A stretch of 64,000 nt of DNA, from the NCBI GenBank assembly GCA_018417955.1, contig JACTVC010000019.1:806001-870000 (forward strand). The letters run 5' to 3'. Source of the stretch: Laccaria trichodermophora. Its lineage: Eukaryota; Basidiomycota; Agaricomycetes; Agaricales; Hydnangiaceae. The notes beneath the pieces were generated by a model. That model saw nothing but the letters and a program-made list of their open reading frames with translations. It had not been told where the DNA came from and did not search any database. A program made the position numbers and the translations under genes. Positions 11,679 to 22,833 of this stretch are shown here, in pieces. The first letter of the stretch is position 1. Each line of letters begins with the position of its first letter.

Positions 11679-13801
11679 ATGCTCGCATTTCGATTGCAGC
11701 TGCGATTATCAGGATCAGCACGACCATCTCTTTCCCAAACACTATCACACACGATCCCACGTAGCTGTCTAGCGACTATGGCTGATCTCGACGCTACTTC
11801 GCTAGCAGCAGAAATCGACAGGCAGAAGGCTCTGTTCAACGATTTACGCATAAACCCTGCAACCCCCGTCGCGGCACTTGAACAGGCGAAGAAGCAACTC
11901 GGAGATTTACAGAGGGCCTTGGGGGTGCTCAAGAAGAAGGAAGAGAAGAAGGACGGCGCGGAGCAGGACAGCAAAGATCCAACGAAGAAGAAAGAGAGGT
12001 TGCTGCTCAAGACAGCCAAGGTCGGGATCTTTCAAGAGATATCTCCCCGCGTTCACCATATCTCAGGGAACACGAGACTATTCTCCTGCAGAAATGTTCT
12101 GCAGGATGCACCTTGAGGACATCGTCAAAGATTGCTTTACCACATACGGTGGCTCCTGCTTGGATACGCCAGTCTTTGAGCGAAAAGACATTCTTACAGA
12201 CAAATATGGCGAGGATGCTAAGCTCATCTTTGATCTGCAAGATCAGGGCGGGGAGCAGCTGGCGTTACGGTACGACCACACTGTCCCTCTTGCCAGATAT
12301 CTTGCGATGATGGGCGGGACGAACACTCAGGCCAAGCTGTGGCAGGTTGGAAAGGTTTATCGACGGGACAACCCCGTCATGTCAAAGGGCCGCATGCGGG
12401 AATTCTCTCAAGCCGACTTTGATGTTTCTGGGGTATGGGATCCAATGATCCCCGACGCAGAACTTCTCAGTTTGCTATGCACAATCCTATCCAAACTTGA
12501 TGTGGGAGAGTTTACTGTCAAAATAAATCACCGAAAAATTCTGGATGGAATATTTGAAGTCTGCGGGGTTCCGCAAGACAAAATTCGCGCAATATCATCG
12601 GCGGTGGATAAACTCGACAAGGTCAAACGCTTTCTACCGATTTCATTCGCGTACTTACGGGATTCTATAGCTCCCATGGTCAGAAGTGAAAAAGGAGATG
12701 ACCGATGAGAAAGGGCTGGACCCTTCGGTCGCAGACAAAATTGGGGAATACGTGAAATACAAAGGTATCGAGAATCCATACTTGATTTAGACGGTCTCTA
12801 AATGTGTATGTAGGCGGCCCAGCACTTCTTGATCAACTTACAGCTGACACGGTTCTAATGTCGAACCCAAACGCAAAACAGGGCCTGACAGACATGGGGT
12901 TGCTGTTCACTCTTTTGAAAGCATACCAGGTTCTGGACAAGGTATGTCATATATCCAGATAGCATATGAGCCTCTACCGATGCCAATGCTTAGTTTTCAT
13001 TTGACCTTTCTCTCGCACGAGGATTGGACTACTATACCGGCATTATTTATGAAGCAGTTGTCGAGGCCTCTGCTCCACCAGGGTTCAAAGCGACTGAGTC
13101 TTTCGCGTCGTCTCAAACCGACGGCACGGCCGCGCCACCGCCGTCAAAGAAAAAGGCTAAAGCAGGTGCGGAAGACGAAGAAATAGACGAAACTCAAGTG
13201 GGCGTTGGGTCCATCGCAGCTGGCGGACGATATGACAATCTCGTCGGAGCATTCCTTGCTGGAGCGGCCAACAACGCCAAAGAAGCGAAGAAGATCGTCG
13301 GAATTCCATGTGTGGGCGTCAGCATAGGGATGGATAGGATTTTTGCGTTGATATGGCCAAAGTGGGTAGAGCGAGGGATGAGGAGTAAAGGGACAATGGT
13401 GTATGTGATGAGCGCCGGTGACGGTTTACTGGAAGAGAGAGTGGGGCTTGTAAGGGAACTGAGGGAGGCTGGTATCAAGGTCTGTGGCGCGGCTTTCTCT
13501 CGTTGGCAAATTTTGAATGACCGGTTGCTTTCAGACCGACTTCCTAGCCAAGACAAAACCCAAGCTCCCCACACAATTTGCTGCTGGGGAGAAGGACGAA
13601 GTGCCGTTCGCAATTATACTTGGCACAGATGAGCTCAAGCAGGGCTTGGTGACGGTGAAGGAACAACGATGGGAGCTAGTGGACGGGAAGAAGGTGAAGA
13701 TAGAGAGCACCAGCAAGGGAACACAAGTGAGAAGGGACGAACTTGTGCGATGGCTAAGTGAGACGGAAACTTGGAAGGAATGGACTGACATTAAGCTATA
13801 G
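11679..13801 (+). CDS. Histidyl-tRNA synthetase, probably dual cytosolic/mitochondrial
   Basis: Class II synthetase charging tRNA-His. Motif 1 region is [18 protein letters not shown]; the ATP-site and motif 2 region reads [14 protein letters not shown] and [18 protein letters not shown]; the His-binding signature is [13 protein letters not shown]; motif 3 lies in [13 protein letters not shown]; the C-terminal anticodon-binding domain ends [11 protein letters not shown]. The first Met (11679) opens a basic Ser/Arg/Leu-rich leader of about 33 residues ([20 protein letters not shown]) typical of mitochondrial targeting. A second in-frame Met at 11778 ([17 protein letters not shown]) starts a WHEP-like cytosolic form. 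Introns lie at about 12021-12067, 12624-12660, 12770-12812, 12941-12993 and 13482-13532. An insert of KKKAK-rich sequence sits in the catalytic domain. Confidence 0.9.
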
Positions 13802-14938
13802 AAAATGTATAAACTACTTTGGCCTTTAGTCCTTCAGTCGACTTGAAGGTGGTCGTTCCTTATTTACCTTTGTTGAAATTCTCGGACGGCGAGCCTTTGA
13901 AACTCGCACATCTTCCACAAGCTCCTCAAGACCCGTTGGTGGATCTTGAACGTTCAAAGTACTATAAGAAGAGTGTCGAGTTAGCAACCGGTGAGCTTTG
14001 TGCTTGTTCTTTGATTCTGACTGACAACCACAGCAACTCACACACCCAATGGACCTGGTTGGCATGTTCTTGCACTATTCTTAACGAGTCAATGCCTGAT
14101 TTTTCATTTGAGATGTTGCTCCACCATGGTTTTCACCAGCACTGAATGCAGCATTCACTGAACACCTTACCCCAATCAAAGTTACTCTTGCACAGGTTAG
14201 TGCACGGCACCACACAATCCATGATCAGGTGGCTTGATACACACAGACAAAAAATATGATGGTCAATCCTGCCCTTTTGGTATTGTACCCTTCCCAGATG
14301 GCTCCATGCCAAATGCTCCACCAGTTAGTTTTTTCAACATCACTCTAACCCCTCCATACTCATCTATCTTGGAAGCATAACTTGCCACCATTGATCAGTG
14401 CAGGAATGATTGCTGACCTGACTCCTGGTCAGCTTGATGCTTATTGCAATGGGTATGTTGGTGTGGGTCATGGCTTAGTGGGAGCAGCAAGGCAGACAGC
14501 TATTGCACAAGTAATTGGGTGTACAGTAACCAGTTACTCCTTAGTCTATTGAGACCAATCTGGCTGGAGAATATAAAATCATTGAGTTTGAGACAGGAGA
14601 GTTGGGTTTGGGTTTTTTGTGAGGAGGCAATGGAGAGGGCCCAAAATTCGGCCAATCTTTGTCCTGGAATAGCATATTTGAGGTGATTTGGAAGGCTTGT
14701 TTGTCCACAAAGGGCAGAATTGTTAAGTGAGGGTGCTACTAAGCAGAAAAAAATTGAAGCAGTATACAATGTCACTGAAGGACAGATCTCATTACTGGTA
14801 ACAAAGACAGGGAAGCAGGCTTCATCTGCGATGGATTATCTTTGGAGCTGGAGGAGGGTTATTTGCATAGGTTAGGATTGAGGGCTGCGGTCACATGGGT
14901 CACTACATAGCACCCACATCTTACTTGCATTCGCTCTG
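13802..14938. other. Gene-poor stretch with possible degenerate protein fragment
   Basis: No intact gene is supported. A plus-strand stretch at about 13840-13990 reads as plausible protein (LPLLKFSDGEPLKLAHL, DPLVDLERSKYYKKSVELA). A further fragment at about 14110-14450 reads PPWF.PALNAAFTEHLTPIKV, PFPDGSMPNAPP and AGMIADLTPGQLDAYCNG, interrupted by stops. The second part vaguely resembles a repeated family of fungal proteins of unknown function with a 'FP..AL..LT..Q.N.LL' pattern, so it may be a decayed repeat copy. The rest, 14500-14930, is A/T-richer than neighbours and shows no structure I can name. Confidence 0.3.
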
Positions 14939-15720
14939 ATGTTTGAACCTGTTCGAGGTGGTACTCGTGGTGGACAGGCAGAATTCAAGTGGACCGACGT
15001 CTCTGCCGACAAAGACAGAGAGGTTCTTCACTTTCGGCCCCATTTTCACTTCTTCAATTGACCTCAGTCACCTAGAACTACCTTGGCCACAGCATAAACG
15101 CGCCAACTGGCCGATGGCAAAAGAATAAGGATGTACATTGGTACAGTCGTGATTTAACACAAGCCGAGTCAGAGAGGGTAGAGGAAATACGAAAGATCAA
15201 AGAGTTGGAAGCCGACGCTCTTGCCGTTGCTTTGTGTGTTCTTCTTCCTGCTTTCCCTCTCGCTATTGACTAATTTACACCAAGAGGCTTTGAGCCGGCA
15301 CCTAAAACCGCCAAACCCAGCGAAAGCGTTACTTCATCTCAAGATGCGGCGGAAGGACAAGTCGTTCCTTCCGAAAAAGCTGCTGAAAAAGAAGAGCGAC
15401 GGCGAAGGAAGGCAGAGAGGAAGGAAGAGAAGCGAGCGAGGAAGGAGCTGAAACGGCTGCATCGCAGTGGGGTGCATGACGGAGACGTTGAATTGCGCGA
15501 TGACGGCCACCGTCGTTCATATCGAAGTTCCCGTTCGCGATCTCCCAGACCTCGTGCCACGGAACGTCAAGAGCAATATTCACGAAGACCTCGAAGCCGC
15601 ACTCGAAGTCGGAGTCGCACACCTGTACGCGAAAGGCCTGGTCGACGGATGGAGGAAAGCAGATATGGTCCTTACGAACGACATGGAAGGATAGACTCTG
15701 ATCGTAGGAGAGATAGATAG
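14939..15720 (+). CDS. MMTAG2-family (multiple myeloma tumour-associated protein 2-like) nuclear protein
   Basis: The N-terminus MFEPVRGGTRGGQAEFKW, then VSADKDRE, NYLGHS and GRWQKNKDVHWY followed by LTQAE is the conserved block of the MMTAG2 / kinase-phosphorylation-domain family. The rest is charged: a KEERRRRKAERKEEKRARKE coiled segment and an Arg/Ser tail (RSRSPRPRATERQ, RTRSRSRTPVRERPGRR) ending at the TAG at 15718-15720. Introns at about 15023-15076 and 15231-15285 restore one frame. The RS-rich tail suggests a nuclear, RNA-processing setting, but the biochemical role of the family is not established. The three-exon structure and N-terminal match are convincing. Confidence 0.82.
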
Positions 15721-15805
15721 TTTGACGTTCACACTTGCCCTGCTCATGAACTGCAACACAATATTTTTACATTTTGCTCTGAATACTGCACACATGCCCC
15801 ACGAT

Positions 15806-17862
15806 TTACGCTCCAGCTTTCCAGTAAGCAATATCACCATCTATCACTAAAAAAAAAATTGCTTGAGCGTCACATATCAAGACGCAGAAAAATGGAGGTT
15901 GACTTACTTTCGTAAGGTTTGCCCTGTTGTCTCAACTTGCCAGCCGCCTTGACAGCAGCTTCACTTCCATGTTCCTTCAGGTCATCGTACGACATAATTT
16001 CTCCGCACACAAATTTGTTCTCAAAGTCGGAGCTGGGGTGATTAGTCAAGAGCTGCTACTGACACAAAAAATGAAAACGACGAACTGAATAACACCAGCG
16101 GCTTGAGGCGCTTTGATTCCCTTTCTAATCGTCCAGGCACGAACTTCATCCGGTCCACAAGTGAAGTAACGAATGAGCTATGTCCAAGATTAGCTTAGTG
16201 GGGAATGACGAGCCCAAGAAAGCCCACGTACGTCAAGGCTGCTGTAACCAGCTTGGGTAATCTTGGGCAAGGCGCTAGTTGCACCTATGGATTGTTCTTC
16301 TTCCTTTTTCTTTTCTGGCTCCAGGGCTGCTAGACGTTCTTCAAGAGCGACAGAGAAGGGGATTAGAGGGTCGCCTGGGTTATGAGCGTCAATCCAGCCT
16401 TTGATCTTTGGTAACCTATAACGGCGGTCAACCTGGTGCAAGATAGGCGGGTTCCAAAACAGAGCCACCATTTGTTCTTCTTTCGAATATAATCCTTTTC
16501 GCTCAGGTTGACAAGATATGTGACAGGTTTCGCTGTCAATAATTGGAGGCCATTTACAACATCGATCTGAAAGGAAAAAAAAAGTAAGCCTCAGTTTTTC
16601 AGACGACAACAAGGCAATGTGAATATCAGAATTCGACATCTTCTCAATGGCTGGGGCGTTACTCCCGCCTCGACGAGCTGGGTTATCGAGCGTATAGCTC
16701 TTTTTCATCACGAAATCAAAAGGAGAGGCATTCACCTAGGAGAATAGACCCATGAGTCACCGTTGATGATAACATATGATCAATAGGGATTTTCTTGGGT
16801 AAATCGAAGATTTCCAGAGAGAGTATTCACCTAAATGAATGTAAGGTCAGCCGAAGGTGCATGGATACATTTTTATATGAAAAGTTGATCAGAATAGTAA
16901 TTGTTCTCATGGGAATAATGGGGCGTTACTCCCTCCTCAATGAGCTGGGTTATCGAGCATTGCGCTCTTTTTCATCGTGTCGAAATAAAGAAAGAAAGCG
17001 GCCATTACACCCACCTCTTTGTTGTTCCAGTCCGCCTTGCGGATATCCTTTTGATCGACAGTGAGAACTTTCAGGACCTTCTCCACCACGGCCTGTAGAG
17101 CTAATAAGATACAAAGGGAGACATGGAACGAAACTATCACTGACAATTTCTTCCTTCTTGGCCTTGTCAGCGAGACTGTTGCTGCCCAAACTTCGGCCAG
17201 ACTTTTTGAGATTCTCGAGAGCCTTCTCAACCCAGTCAATGTCCTTGAGTCTTAACTCCGTTTGAATTATGTCCATATCACGCAGAGGGTCCACGTCTCC
17301 TTCGACGTGGATGACTTCAGCATCATCAAAGGCACGAACAACCTGGAAAATGCCATCGACGGCACGGACGTGGGACAAAAACGAGTTTCCAAGACCAGCA
17401 CCTGTGGAAGCACCCTGGATACTAGTTTAAAAAGTGTAAAAAGCCTATGAGGATAGATGAGGCCTACCGCTGTGAGACCAGCGATGTCGATACACGTGAG
17501 GAAGGCGGGTACGCGTGAGGCTGGTTTGTAAGTGTCGCAGAGCCACTCGAAGCGGGCATCTGGAACGGGAATGCGGGCTTCTTCCGGGTTTATGGTAGCA
17601 TATGGAAAATTTGCAGCATTTGCGAGGTCTGTGATACGTGTCAGGAAATGGGTCGCAGTGTAGAAAATGTGAAGATACCTGTCTCTGAGAGGACATTAAA
17701 AAAGGAAGATTTGCCGACATTGGGAAGTCCTTGTAACAGGATTGAACTTAGGAAAAGACAGAGATAGAAAGAAAACAAACCTACGATTCCAATTTTGAGA
17801 TTGTTGCTAGGTCTTCCAAGAAGAGTTTTCTTCTCTGGGGCTGCAGCTTTCTTCGGTGGCAT
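15806..17862 (-). CDS. OLA1: Obg-like ATPase OLA1 (YchF family)
   Basis: TRAFAC-class P-loop protein that binds ribosomes and prefers ATP to GTP. The start [20 protein letters not shown] at 17862 precedes the P-loop ([11 protein letters not shown], split by an intron). [15 protein letters not shown], then [17 protein letters not shown] (G3 region) and [18 protein letters not shown] follow. The G4 position is the family's non-canonical NLSEKD, which explains the relaxed nucleotide choice. A TGS domain ([18 protein letters not shown]) lies at the C-terminus, ending [11 protein letters not shown] at 15806. The intron between NNKE and [10 protein letters not shown] is about 450 nt, roughly nine times the local norm, and carries an internal duplication (separate entry). 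Divergent from the secreted-protein gene, about 200 bp between starts. Confidence 0.92.
16653..16713. repeat. Copy A of a 58-61 bp duplication inside an OLA1 intron
   Basis: This segment (GGGGCGTTACTCC .. CTCTTTTTCATCA) matches copy B at 16920-16979, about 86% identical over 58 bases by eye. Both copies lie in the same direction within the one long OLA1 intron. On the coding strand each copy follows a donor-like GTGAAT/GTGGGT, as if the start of the intron had been duplicated. Confidence 0.7.
16920..16979. repeat. Copy B of the OLA1 intron duplication
   Basis: Direct repeat of 16653-16713, about 267 bp away, with eight mismatches in 58 aligned bases. It sits next to the true donor site of the OLA1 intron (NNKE|GTGGGT at about 17013). 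Confidence 0.7.
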
Positions 17863-18064
17863 GTTGAAAACGGAAGACGAGGATAAGGGTGAGAACGATG
17901 GCAAGCGCGATGGCAGAAAGAGTGGATATCGATGGCACAGCACACTCGAAAATCGATTTGCCATTGGAAGCAAAAAAAATAGCACCTAAACAAGAGCAAA
18001 TAACGCGCCTCCGAAGTCCCAGATTCCTGCGCAGTGCGGGCAGTCTAATGCCAGGGCCAACACA

Positions 18065-18710
18065 ATGGCTAACATCATCGTTTTCGCACTCATCGCACTC
18101 ATCGCTCTGGTCCGTGCACAGACGATCACCACCACCAATCCGTACGATCTCTATCTTTCCACCGTAATCCTTCTCATTTTTTCTTTTGATTTACAGAGCT
18201 GGCCAGACCGTTGTTGAGGTCGTTACAAATGATCCCATTCTTGGGCCTTCCACTCGCATAATGTCTGTCTCATCTCCCTTTTCCTTGCAAGCTCTTCTTA
18301 ATCAGACTCATTGTAGCCAAACTCTCGCTTCAACGGCTACTACTACATCAACGACCGCTACGACTGCTACGACTGCCACAACCGCTAGGACTGCTACGAC
18401 TACCGCACCAGTGCAGCAGGGTCCTGTCGGCCAACCAGCATCAACCACAGGAACACCAGGAGGACCAACTCCGTACACATATACCACCGTGGTAAACGGC
18501 CAGACGAACGTCCTTACGGACGTATTTACCCCCACCAGTCCATCAACCATCAACGTCACAGCTAGTGCCTCTGGGACAATTTTAGGTTACAGTTCATGGC
18601 TAAGCATATACGGCGGTGGAGCGACTGCGGCTGCTAGTGCTGGACACTCCACCGTGCCATTTACTTGGGGGACACTCTTCATAGCAATAATACCTTTTGC
18701 ATTCCTCTAG
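18065..18710 (+). CDS. Secreted Thr/Ala-rich protein, probably GPI-anchored
   Basis: Two exons (18065-18141, 18197-18710) joined across a 55-nt intron. The N-terminus MANIIVFALIALIALVRAQ is a clear signal peptide with a cleavage site at RAQ|T. The mature part has a Thr/Ala-rich, probably O-mannosylated stretch (TATTATTATTARTATTT), then TTVVNGQTNVLTDVFTP. The C-terminus (GTLFIAIIPFAFL after AGHSTVP) is a hydrophobic tail following small residues, as in GPI-anchored fungal wall proteins. No enzymatic motif is seen. A cell-surface structural or adhesive role is inferred only from this layout. Confidence 0.75.
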
Positions 18711-18861
18711 ACGATTAGACGCCTTATGGCTGTTGCACATGCTGTAGGCTTATATACAGATGGACTTTGGATGGACTTGATGCATTGACACGAGTACATA
18801 ATACTTATACGCAACTTGTAATAGTTATACCAACTCTCTCTCCACATAAACAACCATATGC

Positions 18862-21516
18862 ATGGCGTCAGAACTTCCCTCGCAGCGACTCGCCGTCGCC
18901 CTTGTCTTTGAATCGTCCACTCTCGTTGCCCGGGCATGGCAGGCAGCCTTGCAGTATGTCATGCTCACAATGAAGCGTTTGAATGAGACCCACATAGGCG
19001 CCAGGGTGCAAACCAGCACCTTCCTCGTCCAATGCAAATGCTGACGCCTCGCTTCATAGTTGCACATCGCCGTAGTGTCTTACGGAACCGCGGATACAGT
19101 GCCCTCACCCTTGTTGTGCAACAGGTTCTTCATAGACTTCCCCATCGTAATTAAGGAATTGAAAGAGAACCCTGGAAAACTCGGGATCGGTCAAACAGGT
19201 TCTGGGGGTAGCACAGGCATGGCTGCATTAGAGGGTCTGGTTGCGGGCATTGAGGTTTGCCCTATATTTCACCATTTTGCTCCTTCTGACCCGCCTCCCA
19301 GCTCTTTGACGATCTGTGCAATAATTCTTTAGGTGCTACCAGCAATATCAATCACCTCTTTCATATTGCTGCGTCCCCCCCTGATTCCTCGCAACATCCT
19401 ACATGGAATAATTCACCCAGTTTGGACCAGGCCTCTTGGGATACTCTGCCGTCTGAGCTGAAGAAGGTCCTACACTTCACGCACTTGACTGTACTAATCC
19501 GCTGACTTAAATTCAGAGAGACATTCATCTCAGCTCAGTGTATCTACAATCACATCCCAAGTTTCTAGAATTGCAACAGGCTGTGGGTCGCAGTATTTCT
19601 TACATTTATTCACTTTGAATAACATTTGGCAAGGCAAGCCCGGGCGCAACGAGCCCATGGTTCGCTACCCAACCACCCCACTTGGTCCTTTTGTCTGGTT
19701 TGTCTGCGCCCCCGGCTCAAAAAGGTGAATATGCAATGAAAGCATCGTCTTGAATACCTCTGAACCCGCCCGCGCATCTGTAGCACCCCAGAAACGCTCC
19801 GGGGAGAATACAAATCTCGAAAACACACAAGATTCGAAACGACCGCGTGTGTCTTCGGATGCCATTGTTCCAGGGACACATGGTAGCTCCCCCGCAAACC
19901 CGTCTACTGTGGTCAATCAGCCTCAGCCGCCGCCGCACACTCTACCTCAGACTGCTCAACCTACGGTCGCGCCGCGACTGACTTATCAGCAAATCTTAGA
20001 GAACGTCCGACAGTCCGAGGAACAACTCCGAAACCTCGAAAACTCAATCAGAAACGCAACCCAGATGGGCAACACCGAATTGGCGCAGACACTGACTCCA
20101 GAGCTTCATAAAAAACGAGAGTTACTCATGAATTTCAAGAAAGCAATTGCCACTTACACACAACAAATGGCTGCGAGACAACGAGACCAAAACCAACAGC
20201 AAGGTACTTCACCTGCCTCTGCGCCGTCAAGCTCATCCCCGTTTAACACCACAACTGCCGGAAATGCGAACTTCGCTCACCACCACCGATCAATCAGCGG
20301 CTCTCAACCACAACATCCTGCCGTTGCCGTCAAGCCCATGCCGAACCAAGACTCTTTGCTCCCTAGCCGCATGCCAATGGACCAAAACAAGCTATCGCCT
20401 CATCCTGTTGGAAGTAGCGTCATGGGCCTGAACGGTTCCCCAAACATCAGCGCAATGCAGCCAGAGATGATGAGTGGAGTTGTCTCTGCATCAGGTCAAC
20501 CGCAAGGTGTTAACCCCCAGACGGGTGTACCCAGCACTCAAACGGTATGGAAGGGTTTACTCAAGTGGAGCGGCAAAAGTCAGCAAGGGAAGAAGGATAT
20601 GCATACATTTGTTGGCGCAAGTTCACAAACACCACAGCGCTGGTATGCTCTTTCTCTCTTTTCACGGTTGTGCTATTCTAACTCTTGTGTATCGCAAGTC
20701 ATCCGGATACTTGGCCTCAAACACTTGTTCTATCGCCAACACCGGCTCTTCCAATGCAAGCACTCCAAGACTGGATGAAAATGCATGCACCCGCACTTTG
20801 CACTTTTCTCCCCGCCATTCCTGCTGCCCAAAATTTTGATACCAAGATGAACGAGGCGAACTACAATGTGCTCACCGTTCTTTTGACTGAGAGAAAATTT
20901 GTTAGTAAAAACAAGCGTATTGAGAACATCAATCTAATCATTCTGTTAACAGTTTGCGACGGCTTCTTGGACATCGCCCTCTGGCGCAGAAACGAAGAAC
21001 GCCCTCGTTTTTCCTGTAAAAAACTCTACGCTTATTGGTGCTTTCTTTCCATATGGAATGCCTGAACTGCCAAATGTCCCCCCTCCTAATTTGTTGAGCG
21101 TTCCAATGGGAAACCCCCTGGCCAATTTCCCTCCGCAAGTTGTTCAGCAACTACAAAGTATGTCACCTGAACAACGCAATCTAATGATGGCTGCCATCAT
21201 GCGTCAGCAACGGGAACGGCAACTAGCGGTAAGTCTTCCATGAGTAGTCGCGGATTTCAGGGTTAATTTAACTTATGGCCAGAATCAGAACCAAGCCATG
21301 AGCGGTAACGTAGCATTCGGGTCGACCACACAAGTCCCCGCTGGTTACAACATGGGTGGTCCTATGGGCATACACAATGGATCCAACCCCTTTGGATCTC
21401 CGGCTGCCAACCGTCCAAATGCAATGCTATCTGGTCCGCAACATGAGGGCTCAGTTGCCGGAGATGTTAGCCATGAAATGTTGCAATCTTTCATGCAGCG
21501 AAACGTCGAGGGATAA
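18862..21516 (+). CDS. MED25-like Mediator subunit (VWA domain plus activator-interacting domain)
   Basis: The first exons encode a von Willebrand A-type fold as found at the N-terminus of Mediator subunit 25: RLAVALVFESSTLVARAW, LHIAVVSYGTADTV, GIGQTGSGGSTGMAALEGL, FDDLCNNSLGAT. Removing introns at about 19011-19058, 19255-19301 and 19469-19517 keeps one frame. The middle is a Gln/Pro/Ser/Asn-rich linker. A second folded region begins TVWKGLLKWSGKSQQGKKD and includes TWPQTLVLSPTPALPMQ, FATASWTSPSGAETKNALVFP and STLIGAFFPYGMPELP, resembling the MED25 PTOV/ACID activator-binding domain. The stop is TAA at 21514-21516. Role inferred: bridging DNA-bound activators to Mediator in the nucleus. The assignment rests on domain order and motif resemblance. 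Confidence 0.7.
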
Positions 21517-21589
21517 TCATGCGGCGGTCATGCCTTGTCACATTGAACGAACTCCGCGATGCACATCACAACTCTATGATATCTAGACG

Positions 21590-22459
21590 CTAATGTTGGG
21601 GAGCGCTGAACGTACCGTCCATTCCCTGAATCTTCTCGTGGTCGGCGAGATTCGCTTGGGTCTCGTACACGGTGATCACGGGGTTATCTTTGCGCTACAA
21701 ACAGTCAGTACATGACGATATTTCCAGATGACATTGTACCTCGCTCCAGTGCCCAAGAAATCCAATGTAGTAGATTCGGGTAGCATCCGCCCCTTGGGAG
21801 GTAGGACAATATAGCGTTAGAGAAGATACATTCGAAAACTTTGCAGTCCTGGTCGTTTGTGAGATTAACTTGTTGGATTTAAAAAGGTGGGAAAGATGAT
21901 TACTTGAGAGAATATTCACCAACATCCCTGCTTTGAGTAATTTCAAATTCCTGAGTGGGGATTTTGTCGGCAACGTCTTCAAAATCGAGGCTGGGCTGGT
22001 TCGCAAACTGCGATGGCATGAGAGTTGTTTCATCTTGGTCCTACTTATCCTTTCACCAATGCTATTTTTTCGGGTGTCTGATTGAGGGGCCCTGACTTGA
22101 TCAGCAAGGACCGAAGTCGGACAGAACCCGTGAACGGGATACGGATAATCCTGTTTGATGATATGACGTTTCCGACCATCAAGAGTGCTCATATCTTACA
22201 ACTGGTCGTCTGAATCCGACTCCAGATACTATAGCAGCGTGTTTGAACGGTGATTTAACGTGTACGGTGCGAGCACACCTCTGATTCGTTAAGTCTGTTA
22301 TTCCATGCTTTTATAACGACAGAACCTTCATGATCGGCGTTGAGCGCGACGACATTGGGACGGTCGATGCATGCGTAAAGATTATCGTTGGGCATAGCAT
22401 CATAGGCACATCCTTCGTTGCTGCCATGACCGCATCCTTCGTCGTGGTGGTGAGGCATT
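21590..22459 (-). CDS. PITH-domain protein (PITHD1/TXNL1-C type)
   Basis: The start MPHHHDEGCGHGSNEGCAY at 22459 gives the His/Cys-rich leader typical of PITHD1-like proteins. It is followed by NLYACIDRPNVVALNADHEG and VVIKAWNNRLNESE. Later exons read ANQPSLDFEDVADKIPTQEF, KFSNVSSLTLYCPTSQGADA and TRIYYIGFLGHWSE, the core PITH jelly-roll. The terminal exon reads NPVITVYETQANLADHEKIQ and ends at the TAG at 21590-21592. The domain associates with the 26S proteasome in the thioredoxin-like relative TXNL1; no thioredoxin domain is present here. Convergent with the MED25-like gene, the stop codons being 73 bp apart. Confidence 0.88.
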
Positions 22460-22833
22460 TGGAAGGGTTGCCAAACAAGGGACAAATAGATATTTAACTT
22501 TAAGAGTCGACTCGGATTTATTTTTTTACTCAAATCAAGTTCAACTTTTTGTGAGTCCTCTCTTCTTTTCACCCTCATTTCATGATGTCTATTGTAATTT
22601 GCGTTCGACCACCATCTTCGCATAGGGATCACCCGCCAGTGCATCCTGAAGTGGTGGTATGAGACAAACTATTCTTTCTGAAATTATCGCGCTCTTCTGC
22701 TTATCCTGACTCGTGCTAACTAAGTCCTCGTAGACCTAAACGGGTGGGAGGATTGTCGTGATACACTGTACGCATTACCTGTCGCTCCTCATCACAGCTT
22801 GTATTCTGTTCTGCCAGCAATTTTACTCCCACA

